In this document: positions 58,147-64,000 of the stretch, in pieces
Layout of the letters: each line of letters opens with the position of its first letter
Numbering within the stretch: the first letter of the stretch is position 1
Origin: an uncultured Clostridia bacterium
Lineage (GTDB): Bacteria > Bacillota > Clostridia > Christensenellales > Borkfalkiaceae
NCBI GenBank assembly: GCA_947174415.1
Contig: CAMWIW010000002.1
Coordinates: 1 to 64,000 of the forward strand
Reading direction: 5' to 3'
DNA: 64,000 nucleotides
Position numbers and translations under genes: made by a program
The notes under the pieces: generated by a model
Told to the model about the DNA's origin: nothing
Database searches by the model: none
What the model saw: the letters and a program-made list of their open reading frames with translations, nothing else

Positions 58147-59592
58147 ATGAACGGAGTTTTCTTAATTAACAGCGGCTTGGGCTTTGTAATTATCCTTGCC
58201 TTAATACTGTTTTTCACAAAACTTTTCGGACTGATTTTCAGAAAAATAGGACTTCCGCAAGTTCTCGGCTATATAATTGCGGGCATAATTATCGGCCCTG
58301 CAATATTCGGCGAGCTTTGCGGCTTCTCTCTTATCGGGCTTGACAAGGGCAACGGCGCAGAGTATACTTCGCTGTTCTTATTAAACGGCGTTGACTCCGA
58401 AGGAAACGCTTTTGCGGCAGGCACGGACGGACTTGCTATTTTCTCGAAAATAGGCGTTCTTCTTTTAATGTTCTCTACGGGACTTGAAACTAATTTAAAA
58501 GAATTGAAAAAGACAGGTCCTGCGGCAATTTTAATAGCTTGCGCGGGCGTATTTATCCCTCTCGTGCTCGGCACGGTAATTTCTCTGCCGTTCGGCGATA
58601 TAGGACTTGGCACGGAAAATATTTACAACAGTATTTTCATTGGTATGATACTTACCGCAACGAGCGTTGCGATAACCGTATCGGTTTTAAAGGAGCTTGG
58701 AAAAATCAACACTAAGCTCGGCACTACTATCGTTTCCGCCGCAATAATCGACGACGTCATCGGCATAATTCTTTTATCCGTAGTTACGGGCATTGCAAAA
58801 GCGGGCGTCGTGAGTGCTGAAACGGGCAGTTTCGAATGGTTTAAAGCCCAATGGTGGGGAACGCTTATAATGATTGTTGCGTTCTTCGTAGTGGCTATCG
58901 GACTCGGTTTCGGTGTTTCTTACCTTTTCAAATGGCTTGATAAAAAATGGCCTGTAACTCACCGTATCCCTGTTTTCTCGCTTGTGGTATGCTTTCTTTA
59001 CAGCTGGGCAGCCGAAGAGATTTTCGGCGTTGCGGATATAACGGGCGCGTTCCTTGCGGGCGTTGTGCTTTCGACTGTACACCGTGCAAGTGCGTATACA
59101 GATAAAAAAATAGAAGTAAACACCTACACTATGTTTGCACCCGTGTTCTTTGCGAATATAGGCATAAGCAACATATCGTTCGACGGCATGAGCGGTATGA
59201 TAGTTCTCCTTGCCTTCCTTGCAGTGATTATGGGGCTTATAGGCAAAGTCGTCGGCTGCGGAGCAGTTGCCAAAGGCTTTAAATACAATTGGCGCGAAAG
59301 CGCGATAGCGGGCGTCGGTATGATGGCGCGCGGCGAAGTTGCTCTTATCGTTACCGATAAAGCCGTAGACGCGGGCTTGCCCGAAGGCTTCGTGCTTATG
59401 ACGGTACTTTTAATACTCATTTCGTCAATACTTACACCTATACTTTTAAAGGTATTGTACAGCGAGAAAAAGAAGCCCGACGGCGGCGACGGCGGAAACG
59501 CCGTTGAAGAAGAACCCGCGCATCCGGCGGGACACACGGCGGCGGAAGAGCTCGGCTTTGCCGAACCCAATACTCCGACAGAAACGAAATAA
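58147..59592 (+). CDS. CPA2-type cation:proton antiporter (KefB/NhaP-like)
   Basis: 481 residues with about 12-13 TM helices. LIFRKIGLPQVLGYIIAGIIIGPAIFGE (about 33-60), VLLLMFSTGLETNLKELKK and AAIIDDVIGIILLS (with the conserved acidic pair at about 206-207) are typical of the Na+/H+ exchanger domain. It lacks RCK or TrkA domains; a charged tail of about 45 residues ends the protein. AGGAG precedes the ATG. Ion specificity (Na+ or K+) cannot be told. Confidence 0.9.
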   Translation: MNGVFLINSGLGFVIILALILFFTKLFGLIFRKIGLPQVLGYIIAGIIIGPAIFGELCGFSLIGLDKGNGAEYTSLFLLNGVDSEGNAFAAGTDGLAIFSKIGVLLLMFSTGLETNLKELKKTGPAAILIACAGVFIPLVLGTVISLPFGDIGLGTENIYNSIFIGMILTATSVAITVSVLKELGKINTKLGTTIVSAAIIDDVIGIILLSVVTGIAKAGVVSAETGSFEWFKAQWWGTLIMIVAFFVVAIGLGFGVSYLFKWLDKKWPVTHRIPVFSLVVCFLYSWAAEEIFGVADITGAFLAGVVLSTVHRASAYTDKKIEVNTYTMFAPVFFANIGISNISFDGMSGMIVLLAFLAVIMGLIGKVVGCGAVAKGFKYNWRESAIAGVGMMARGEVALIVTDKAVDAGLPEGFVLMTVLLILISSILTPILLKVLYSEKKKPDGGDGGNAVEEEPAHPAGHTAAEELGFAEPNTPTETK

Positions 59593-59593
59593 A

Positions 59594-59632
59594 AAAAGCG
59601 CCCCGCGCGGCATTGCCGCGCGGGGCTTTTTT
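59594..59632. terminator. Bidirectional terminator of antiporter and yfbR
   Basis: GCCCCGCGCGG-CATT-CCGCGCGGGGC, with T6 following on the plus strand. Confidence 0.9.
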
Positions 59633-59633
59633 A

Positions 59634-60218
59634 TTAGATTTCTTCCAACTCGTCCAAAGTTAACGCAAAGCCGTTTATAAAGTTTTCGAAAAAGTACTCG
59701 ACTTCGGGCATATTGCGGGAATGTAAGTCGTCCTCTATACTCTTCTTCGCTTTTACGAACTCGGTATTGCCGCACTTCAATTCTTCAAGGCACTTGACGT
59801 AAGCCGCAAGCCTGTCCGCCGCCTTCATAATCTTGTATTCGAGGCTGTCGCCGTCAGGCTTTACCGCAATGGCAAAATCTTCCCTCAGTGCTTCGGGCAA
59901 GGTGTTTAACAGCTTGTCGCACGCCCTGTCCTCCAACTGCTTATACGCGCCGTGAATAGAGTTGTTGAAGTACTTTATGGGCGTAGGCAAATCGCCCGTC
60001 ATAACCTCGCTGCACTCGTGATAGACGGCGTAGAGTACGGCTTTTGCCGCGTCCGCGTTGCCCCCGTATACCTTATTGTTAATGACTGCAAGCGCATGCG
60101 CAAACATTGCGACCTGTTGGGAATGTTCCATAATGTTCTCTTCCCGCACGCTTCGCATAAGCTGCCAGCGCTTGATATACTTCATTCTGTCCATAAAAGC
60201 GTAAAAATTGTAACCCAT
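59634..60218 (-). CDS. YfbR-like HD-domain 5'-nucleotidase
   Basis: 194 residues. MGYNFYAFMDRMKYIKRWQLM then SVREENIMEHSQQVAMFAHAL with the first His, HECSEV with the HD pair (about 77), and TGDLPTPIKYFN match YfbR. It dephosphorylates deoxynucleoside monophosphates. The ATG at 60218 coincides with the predicted +1, so the mRNA is leaderless; the earlier in-frame start at 60236 lies upstream of it. Confidence 0.9.
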   Translation of the reverse strand: MGYNFYAFMDRMKYIKRWQLMRSVREENIMEHSQQVAMFAHALAVINNKVYGGNADAAKAVLYAVYHECSEVMTGDLPTPIKYFNNSIHGAYKQLEDRACDKLLNTLPEALREDFAIAVKPDGDSLEYKIMKAADRLAAYVKCLEELKCGNTEFVKAKKSIEDDLHSRNMPEVEYFFENFINGFALTLDELEEI

Positions 60219-60224
60219 ACACTT

Positions 60225-60230
60225 ATTATA
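60225..60230 (-). promoter_or_regulatory. yfbR -10 box, leaderless start
   Basis: TATAAT on the minus strand (60230-60225), with GTGCAA about 17 bp upstream as weak -35. Seven bases after the box is 60218, the A of ATG. Confidence 0.6.
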
Positions 60231-60241
60231 ACGCAAATTAT

Positions 60242-60270
60242 TTGACTTTGCACCTTATTTATAATATAAT
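60242..60270 (+). promoter_or_regulatory. thiT promoter
   Basis: TTGACT (60242-60247) and TATAAT (60265-60270), spacer 17 bp. Confidence 0.85.
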
Positions 60271-60290
60271 TTTAGCATAATAAATTAAAT

Positions 60291-60375
60291 ACCGTCGGGG
60301 GTGCTTTGAACAGACTTCAAGGCTGAGATTATACCCTTTGAATCGGCAACGTAATGGTTGAGCGATAAGGCAAAG
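60291..60375 (+). ncRNA. TPP riboswitch (THI element)
   Basis: GGGGGTGC ... a TTTGAA/TTCAAG arm ... GGCTGAGATTATACCC gives the pyrimidine-sensor half, and CAAC-GTAATG-GTTG with GCGATAAGG gives the P4/P5 half with a slightly non-consensus 3' end. P1 is weak. It precedes thiT, the expected target. Confidence 0.85.
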
Positions 60376-60388
60376 AGATTATTTCTTT

Positions 60389-60418
60389 CGTCCCCGTTTT
60401 TTGCGTGGGCGATTTTTA
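60389..60418 (+). terminator. Candidate TPP riboswitch terminator
   Basis: CG-T-CCC pairs with GGGCG with one bulge around a T-rich loop, followed by ATTTTTATTTT. Plausible but weaker than the FMN one. Confidence 0.5.
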
Positions 60419-60441
60419 TTTTCGGCGGTAGAAGGAGTTTT

Positions 60442-61677
60442 ATGTTTTTTTCACACCTTGCAAGCTCGTACTTCGACCGCATCAAGTACGAGGACGGACA
60501 AAAGTACTATTTGTACTCGGAAGTTTGGACTGAATACGCGCAGAGCCTGTTAAATCAGATATTCTTTTATACGGCTATTGCGTTGGTTGCGATTATTATC
60601 GCCGTCGGCGTATTGGTTCATTTTAAAAAGCCCGAAGCTTTTAAAAGCTTTGCCCGCGCCGCCGTTGCCGTAGCCTGCGGCTTTGCCGTTACCGTAATAG
60701 TGAGTATGCTTGCCCTCGGCTATGCGAAAATCGCCGAAAAAGGCTACGCCGAATACCCCGAAATTTTAGGGCTCGTGCTTGTACCGTTTACGGTTGTCGG
60801 CGGCATCGCAATTCTCGGAATTGCCGCGGCGTATATTTCCTCACTTTTCAACAAAAAAGCGTTTAAAATCACCTGCTTGACCGTTGCCGCCCTTTTCCTT
60901 GCGGCGTTTATTGCGACGTTCATATGTCTTGCAGTGTACTCTTCGCACGGCACGGCGGAAGAAAACAACGGAGCGGTAATAACCGTTACGGAAAACGCAG
61001 TTCTGTATATTTGCGCGGCAATAATAATCGCACTAATCGTACTTGTAGCGGTATTCGTCGGCAGGAACGAAAAGCGCGGCTTCGATTCCAAATCGATTTC
61101 CTATGCGGCGGTATGCATTGCCATGAGCTTTGCCCTCTCCTACATAAAACCCATTGACTTGCCGCAAGGCGGCTCGGTTACGCCCGCGTCCCTTCTGCCT
61201 CTTATGATTTACGCGTATTTATTCGGCGTAAGAAAGGGCGTTTTGGCGGGCCTTGTGTACGGAACTTTGCAAGCCGTGCAAGACCCTTGGATAATACACC
61301 CCGCGCAATTTCTTTTGGACTACCCCCTCGCTTTCACTGCTATGGGCTTGGCGGGAACTTTCACTAAAATCAAGAAGCTCGATAAGCTCCCTCAGGTGCA
61401 GTTTGCACTCGGCGCGGTGTGCGCAGCCGTTTTGCGCTTTGCTTGCCATACCCTTTCGGGCGTGTTTGCATTCTCGGAATACTCCACCCTCGACAGCGTT
61501 TGGGCGTACAGCCTTGCATATAACTCGTTCGTGTTTATCGACGCGCTTGTGTGCATAGTAGTCGGAGCTATAATATTCTCGGTAAAGCCGTTCGTAAAGC
61601 AGCTTAAAGCAATACAAGCGGGCGCGCTTATAAAACCCAAAGCCGAAGAACCCAAAGAAATCACTGCGGAAAATTAA
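60442..61677 (+). CDS. thiT: Thiamine ECF S-component ThiT with long N-terminal membrane extension
   Basis: 411 residues, about twice the usual 190-200. The C-terminal half (about 213-400) is ThiT: ISYAAVCIAMSFALSYIKPI, LPQGGSVTPASLLPLMIYA, GVRKGVLAGLVYGTLQAVQDPWIIHPAQFLLDYPLAF read in parts. The N-terminal 210 residues hold about five extra membrane segments of unknown role. The start at 60442 has AAGGAG upstream. A TPP riboswitch controls it, which supports thiamine as substrate. Confidence 0.92.
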   Translation: MFFSHLASSYFDRIKYEDGQKYYLYSEVWTEYAQSLLNQIFFYTAIALVAIIIAVGVLVHFKKPEAFKSFARAAVAVACGFAVTVIVSMLALGYAKIAEKGYAEYPEILGLVLVPFTVVGGIAILGIAAAYISSLFNKKAFKITCLTVAALFLAAFIATFICLAVYSSHGTAEENNGAVITVTENAVLYICAAIIIALIVLVAVFVGRNEKRGFDSKSISYAAVCIAMSFALSYIKPIDLPQGGSVTPASLLPLMIYAYLFGVRKGVLAGLVYGTLQAVQDPWIIHPAQFLLDYPLAFTAMGLAGTFTKIKKLDKLPQVQFALGAVCAAVLRFACHTLSGVFAFSEYSTLDSVWAYSLAYNSFVFIDALVCIVVGAIIFSVKPFVKQLKAIQAGALIKPKAEEPKEITAEN

Positions 61678-61683
61678 ATAAAC

Positions 61684-61723
61684 TAAAAAGCCCCGCGCGT
61701 TTTACCGCGCGGGGCTTTGTTTT
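61684..61723. terminator. Bidirectional terminator of thiT and small ORF
   Basis: AGCCCCGCGCG pairs with CGCGCGGGGCT around TTTTAC, T-rich on both strands. Confidence 0.85.
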
Positions 61724-61841
61724 ATTTTAACGCCGCTTCTGCGGCAAGCATTAAACAGAGTTTGACCCCCTCTTTATAGTGCTGAAATAAAGCTTCTGCT
61801 TGTTGTTCGGTTTCTATACAATCGCAGTTTTCATAATACAC
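61722..61841 (-). CDS. 39-residue small protein, divergent from Xre gene
   Basis: GTG start at 61841, 39 codons and TAA. The product reads YYENCDCIETEQQAEALF then QHYKEGVKLCLMLAAEAALK, with a Cys pair near the N-terminus and a Lys/Glu helix, so it looks coding. Its ribosome site is weak; AGAGGTG in the same position would instead suit a six-codon ATG ORF, leaving the start uncertain. A perfect promoter lies upstream. Confidence 0.55.
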   Translation of the reverse strand: MYYENCDCIETEQQAEALFQHYKEGVKLCLMLAAEAALK

Positions 61842-61861
61842 CTCTTGCTTTCATTTCATTT

Positions 61862-61890
61862 ATTATAATTCCAGCATTGTGGAATGTCAA
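61862..61890 (-). promoter_or_regulatory. Consensus promoter with operator in its spacer
   Basis: On the minus strand TTGACA (61890-61885) and TATAAT (61867-61862), spacer 17 bp. ATTGTGGAA (61876-61884) within the spacer is repeated inverted as TTCCACAAT at 61898-61906, a 9-bp dyad likely bound by the divergent Xre protein. Confidence 0.75.
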
Positions 61891-61908
61891 GCATTTTTTC
61901 CACAATTA

Positions 61909-61917
61909 TGTTTTAAT
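61909..61917 (+). promoter_or_regulatory. Extended -10 of Xre gene 2, leaderless start
   Basis: TG-T-TTTAAT (61909-61917); +1 predicted at 61924, the A of the Xre start codon. No Shine-Dalgarno exists upstream. Confidence 0.5.
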
Positions 61918-61923
61918 GTTTAT

Positions 61924-62127
61924 ATGGAAAAATTTATCGAAAGACTGAAAGAATTGAGATTGGCAAAAAAATTTACACTTGTTCAGCTTGCAAAAGAAAC
62001 GGGCATCAGTAAAAGTACGCTTTCTTCTTGGGAGACAGGAGAGAGAGTGCCGAGCGCACTTGCAATCATTACTCTTGCAAAGTTTTTCGGCGTAACCGCC
62101 GATTACCTTTTAGGGTTGGACGATTAA
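61924..62127 (+). CDS. Xre-family helix-turn-helix regulator
   Basis: 67 residues, a single HTH domain: FIERLKELRLAKKFTLVQLAKETGISKSTLSSWETGERVPS and the C-terminal FFGVTADYLLGLDD, matched in parts. The start at 61924 begins the domain and fits the predicted transcription start; an in-frame ATG at 61879 lies inside the operator region. It is divergent from a 39-residue ORF, with an inverted repeat between them, an arrangement typical of autoregulated small modules. Confidence 0.9.
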   Translation: MEKFIERLKELRLAKKFTLVQLAKETGISKSTLSSWETGERVPSALAIITLAKFFGVTADYLLGLDD

Positions 62128-62140
62128 TCATAAAATTAAA

Positions 62141-62175
62141 GCACCCCGACGGCTAAGCCGTCGGGGCTTTGTTTA
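62141..62175. terminator. Bidirectional terminator of Xre gene 2 and rseP
   Basis: GC-CCCGACGGC-TAA-GCCGTCGGGGC followed by TTTGTTT. Confidence 0.85.
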
Positions 62176-63309
62176 ACATCGAACGAATTGTAAAATATCC
62201 ACAAGCACCGCAAAAACAAGAATTAATATAAAGCCCACGGAGTGGATAATTGCCTCTATTTTTCTTGGCACGGGTTTTCGGAAAATCCATTCTATCAGAC
62301 AGAATATTACTTTACTGCCGTCGAGGGCGGGTATAGGCAACAAATTGAACACGGCAAGGTTTACGCCTATATACGCCGCAATTTCCAAGAACGACTGCAC
62401 GCTTTGGGTAGCTATTTCCGAAGTTAGTTTTATAGTCGTAACAGGACCGCCCATTGCGTTCAGTCCTAAGCTGCCCGTCAATAGCTCGCCCAAAACCTTG
62501 AAGATTGTTCCCGCTATTTTAAAAGAATAAACAAACGACGCGCCTATCGTTTGGAAAAAACCCAACCTGTAATTGTCCGCCGAAACGTTCCAATACTTGC
62601 CGTCCTCCCTTTGGACGGTGTCTATGCCGAGAGCCCGCCACAGCTTACTCGTTTCGTTGGAGTTCTGAAAATCGCAATCCCCGCGGAGAACTACTTCCTC
62701 CGTAATTTCCTCTCCGCCGCGGCTGACGAGTATGGGCACGAGGTCGTCCTCGACCTTGTTTTTAAGCGCAGTCATCATATCTGTTATAAGATAAATGCGC
62801 TTGCCGTTTACTTCCAAAATCAAGTCGCCTGCCTGAAGGCTGTGCCCTTCGTACTTTTCGGCATTTACGATTGCCGTTTCACTCGTGGTATCGATTCCGC
62901 CCACCTTAAAAACCTGTTGCCCGAACGAAAACATCGATACGATAATTAAAAGCAACGCAAGGACGTAGTTCATTAACGGCCCTGCAAGCAGGACTATAAT
63001 TCTTTTCCACGGAGCTTTGGATACGAAGCTTTCTTTGCTCTCTTCCTCGTTCCCGTCCTCGTCTTCGAACGCGCAAAAACCGCCGAGGGGCAAAAGTCTG
63101 ATCGAAAACAGCTCACCCGTGCGCTTGGATTTGCGTTTGAAAATTTTTGGTCCGAAACCTATCGCAAACTCGTTTATTTTGAATTTTAACGCTTTACCCG
63201 CAAGATAATGCCCGAATTCGTGAACGGTTATCATAATAAGCAAGATAAGAATTGCAAGTGCAACCGAACCTATCGTTGACATTACCGAGGAAACTGAAAG
63301 TAATACCAT
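62173..63309 (-). CDS. rseP: RIP metalloprotease RseP (site-2 protease)
   Basis: 378 residues. HEFGHYLAGK (HExxH, about 29-38) in the first TM segment, a central PDZ-like domain with GLRAGDLI-like LQAGDLILEVNGK, and NLLPIPALDGSKVIF holding the third zinc ligand. Cleaves membrane-spanning regulators such as anti-sigma factors. Follows dxr as in Firmicutes, where dxr-rseP are adjacent. Confidence 0.95.
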   Translation of the reverse strand: MVLLSVSSVMSTIGSVALAILILLIMITVHEFGHYLAGKALKFKINEFAIGFGPKIFKRKSKRTGELFSIRLLPLGGFCAFEDEDGNEEESKESFVSKAPWKRIIVLLAGPLMNYVLALLLIIVSMFSFGQQVFKVGGIDTTSETAIVNAEKYEGHSLQAGDLILEVNGKRIYLITDMMTALKNKVEDDLVPILVSRGGEEITEEVVLRGDCDFQNSNETSKLWRALGIDTVQREDGKYWNVSADNYRLGFFQTIGASFVYSFKIAGTIFKVLGELLTGSLGLNAMGGPVTTIKLTSEIATQSVQSFLEIAAYIGVNLAVFNLLPIPALDGSKVIFCLIEWIFRKPVPRKIEAIIHSVGFILILVFAVLVDILQFVRC

Positions 63310-63354
63310 TAATTCCTTTATCCGCGGTTGCCTGAAAAACGCGGCGTCGCGGAA

Positions 63355-64000
63355 TTATTTTGAGAGTTTATATATAAATTTCTGCGCCTTCCAACGCGCC
63401 GTTCTGTCCACCTCTTCGAGCTGCTTATAGCTTACGACTTCGTCGCGTGCGGTCGTGGAAATGACGTGTTCCGCTGTAGCGTAAATGTCGGTGAATTTTA
63501 TCTTGTCGTCCAAAAATGCTTTTACGGCAACCTCGTCCGCAGCGTTAAGCGCGCAGGGCATAGTACCCCCTTCCTTTCCGCAATTCAAAGCCAAATCGTA
63601 CAGAGGATACTGCTTTCTCGCCAAAGGTATGAACTCTAATGACAACGCCTTTTTAAAGCTTAACGGTTGCGCCGTCGTAGACATATGGCGCGGATAAGTC
63701 AGGGCAAGCTGAACGGGCACTTGCATATCGGGCGAGCCCATTTGCGCCATTACTGCGCCGTCGGCAAATTCCACGAGGGAATGTACCACACTCGTCGGCT
63801 GAATAACCGTTTCAATCTTGGAATAGGGCGTACCGAAAAGCTCGTGTGCTTCGATTACTTCATAACCCTTGTTTAAAAGAGTTGCACTGTCTATAGTTAT
63901 TTTTTTGCCCATTTGCCACGTGGGGTGATTCAGGGCTTGCTGAGGAGTAACCTTTTCGAGCTGTTCGGGAGTAAAACCTCTGAACGGACCGCCGCTTGCC
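63355..64000 (-). CDS. dxr: 1-deoxy-D-xylulose 5-phosphate reductoisomerase, C-terminal part
   Basis: The gene runs off the window; 215 codons are present. ASGGPFR, ALNHPTWQMGKKITIDSATLLNKGYE and MPCALNAADEVAVKAFL are typical of Dxr, which makes MEP in isoprenoid synthesis. The metal/substrate regions within this part are intact; the N-terminal NADPH domain lies beyond position 64000. Confidence 0.95.
   Translation of the reverse strand, partial: ASGGPFRGFTPEQLEKVTPQQALNHPTWQMGKKITIDSATLLNKGYEVIEAHELFGTPYSKIETVIQPTSVVHSLVEFADGAVMAQMGSPDMQVPVQLALTYPRHMSTTAQPLSFKKALSLEFIPLARKQYPLYDLALNCGKEGGTMPCALNAADEVAVKAFLDDKIKFTDIYATAEHVISTTARDEVVSYKQLEEVDRTARWKAQKFIYKLSK

Noticed and set aside
1-64000. 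rRNA, tRNA, insertion sequences, prophage, replication origin
   Set aside because: None was recognised on either strand; all long open regions are accounted for by the listed genes and sites.

Overview
This 64 kb window is a chromosomal segment of a low-to-mid GC, Gram-positive-type bacterium, most likely an uncultured member of the Clostridia. The gene order follows Firmicutes housekeeping clusters: str operon rpsL-rpsG-fusA-tuf; recG / YloV / Asp23 / rpmB; yicC-gmk-rpoZ-priA-def-fmt-rsmB-rlmN-rpe; ylxM-ffh-rpsP-khpA-rimM-trmD-rbgA-rnhB-yraN; comM-dprA-topA-trmFO-hslV-hslU. A newly recognised SpoVM-like micro-gene, a YwmB-like/SpoIIQ-like pair, FMN and TPP riboswitches and ECF S-components fit a spore-forming (or formerly spore-forming) clostridial lineage. 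No rRNA, tRNA, insertion sequence, prophage or CRISPR array was seen.

Layout. 0.1-2.3 kb: nth, two small zinc-ribbon membrane proteins and an Xre regulator with paired TGTACA boxes. 2.4-7.3 kb: str operon, with a leftover fusA 3' end between fusA and tuf. 7.3-9.0 kb: a small accessory patch (Mrr-type nuclease, a gene-tail remnant, an unknown membrane protein). 9.0-23.0 kb: recG, the fatty-acid-kinase-like YloV, Asp23, rpmB, then a long minus-strand operon from yicC to a membrane dipeptidase, with spoVM hidden between rpe and the dipeptidase. 23.1-31.1 kb: mixed region with an acetyltransferase, a nitrilase-fold protein without its catalytic triad, a gluzincin lipoprotein, corA behind an attenuator-like leader, the YwmB/SpoIIQ-like pair, a 27-residue microprotein unit, and a MocR regulator divergent from an ECF S-component. 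31.2-36.1 kb: ddl, a membrane-anchored MurF-like ligase, an alpha/beta hydrolase that appears to start at AUU, and rimI-tsaB-tsaE. 36.2-40.6 kb: FMN riboswitch-ribU, glyA, a large lipoprotein. 40.7-50.5 kb: comM to trxA operon. 50.5-57.1 kb: rplS, a PRTase-like protein and the ffh/trmD cluster. 57.3-58.1 kb: a 76-residue orphan gene, an 18-bp direct repeat and a probable unannotated RNA. 58.1-64.0 kb: cation/proton antiporter, YfbR-like HD protein, TPP riboswitch with an N-terminally extended ThiT, an Xre/small-ORF divergent module, rseP and a truncated dxr.

Most genes serve translation, ribosome assembly, tRNA/rRNA modification, DNA repair and protein quality control and are packed with 1-11 base overlaps. 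The most notable observations are the SpoVM-like ORF, the AUU-start hydrolase, recurrent leaderless transcription signals (consensus promoters whose predicted +1 is the A of ATG), an iterated bipartite C5/ATAT motif, the corA leader, the putative RNA at 57.7-58.0 kb, the nitrilase pseudo-enzyme and the microprotein unit near 28.9 kb. All functional statements come from reading the sequence; no searches were run.
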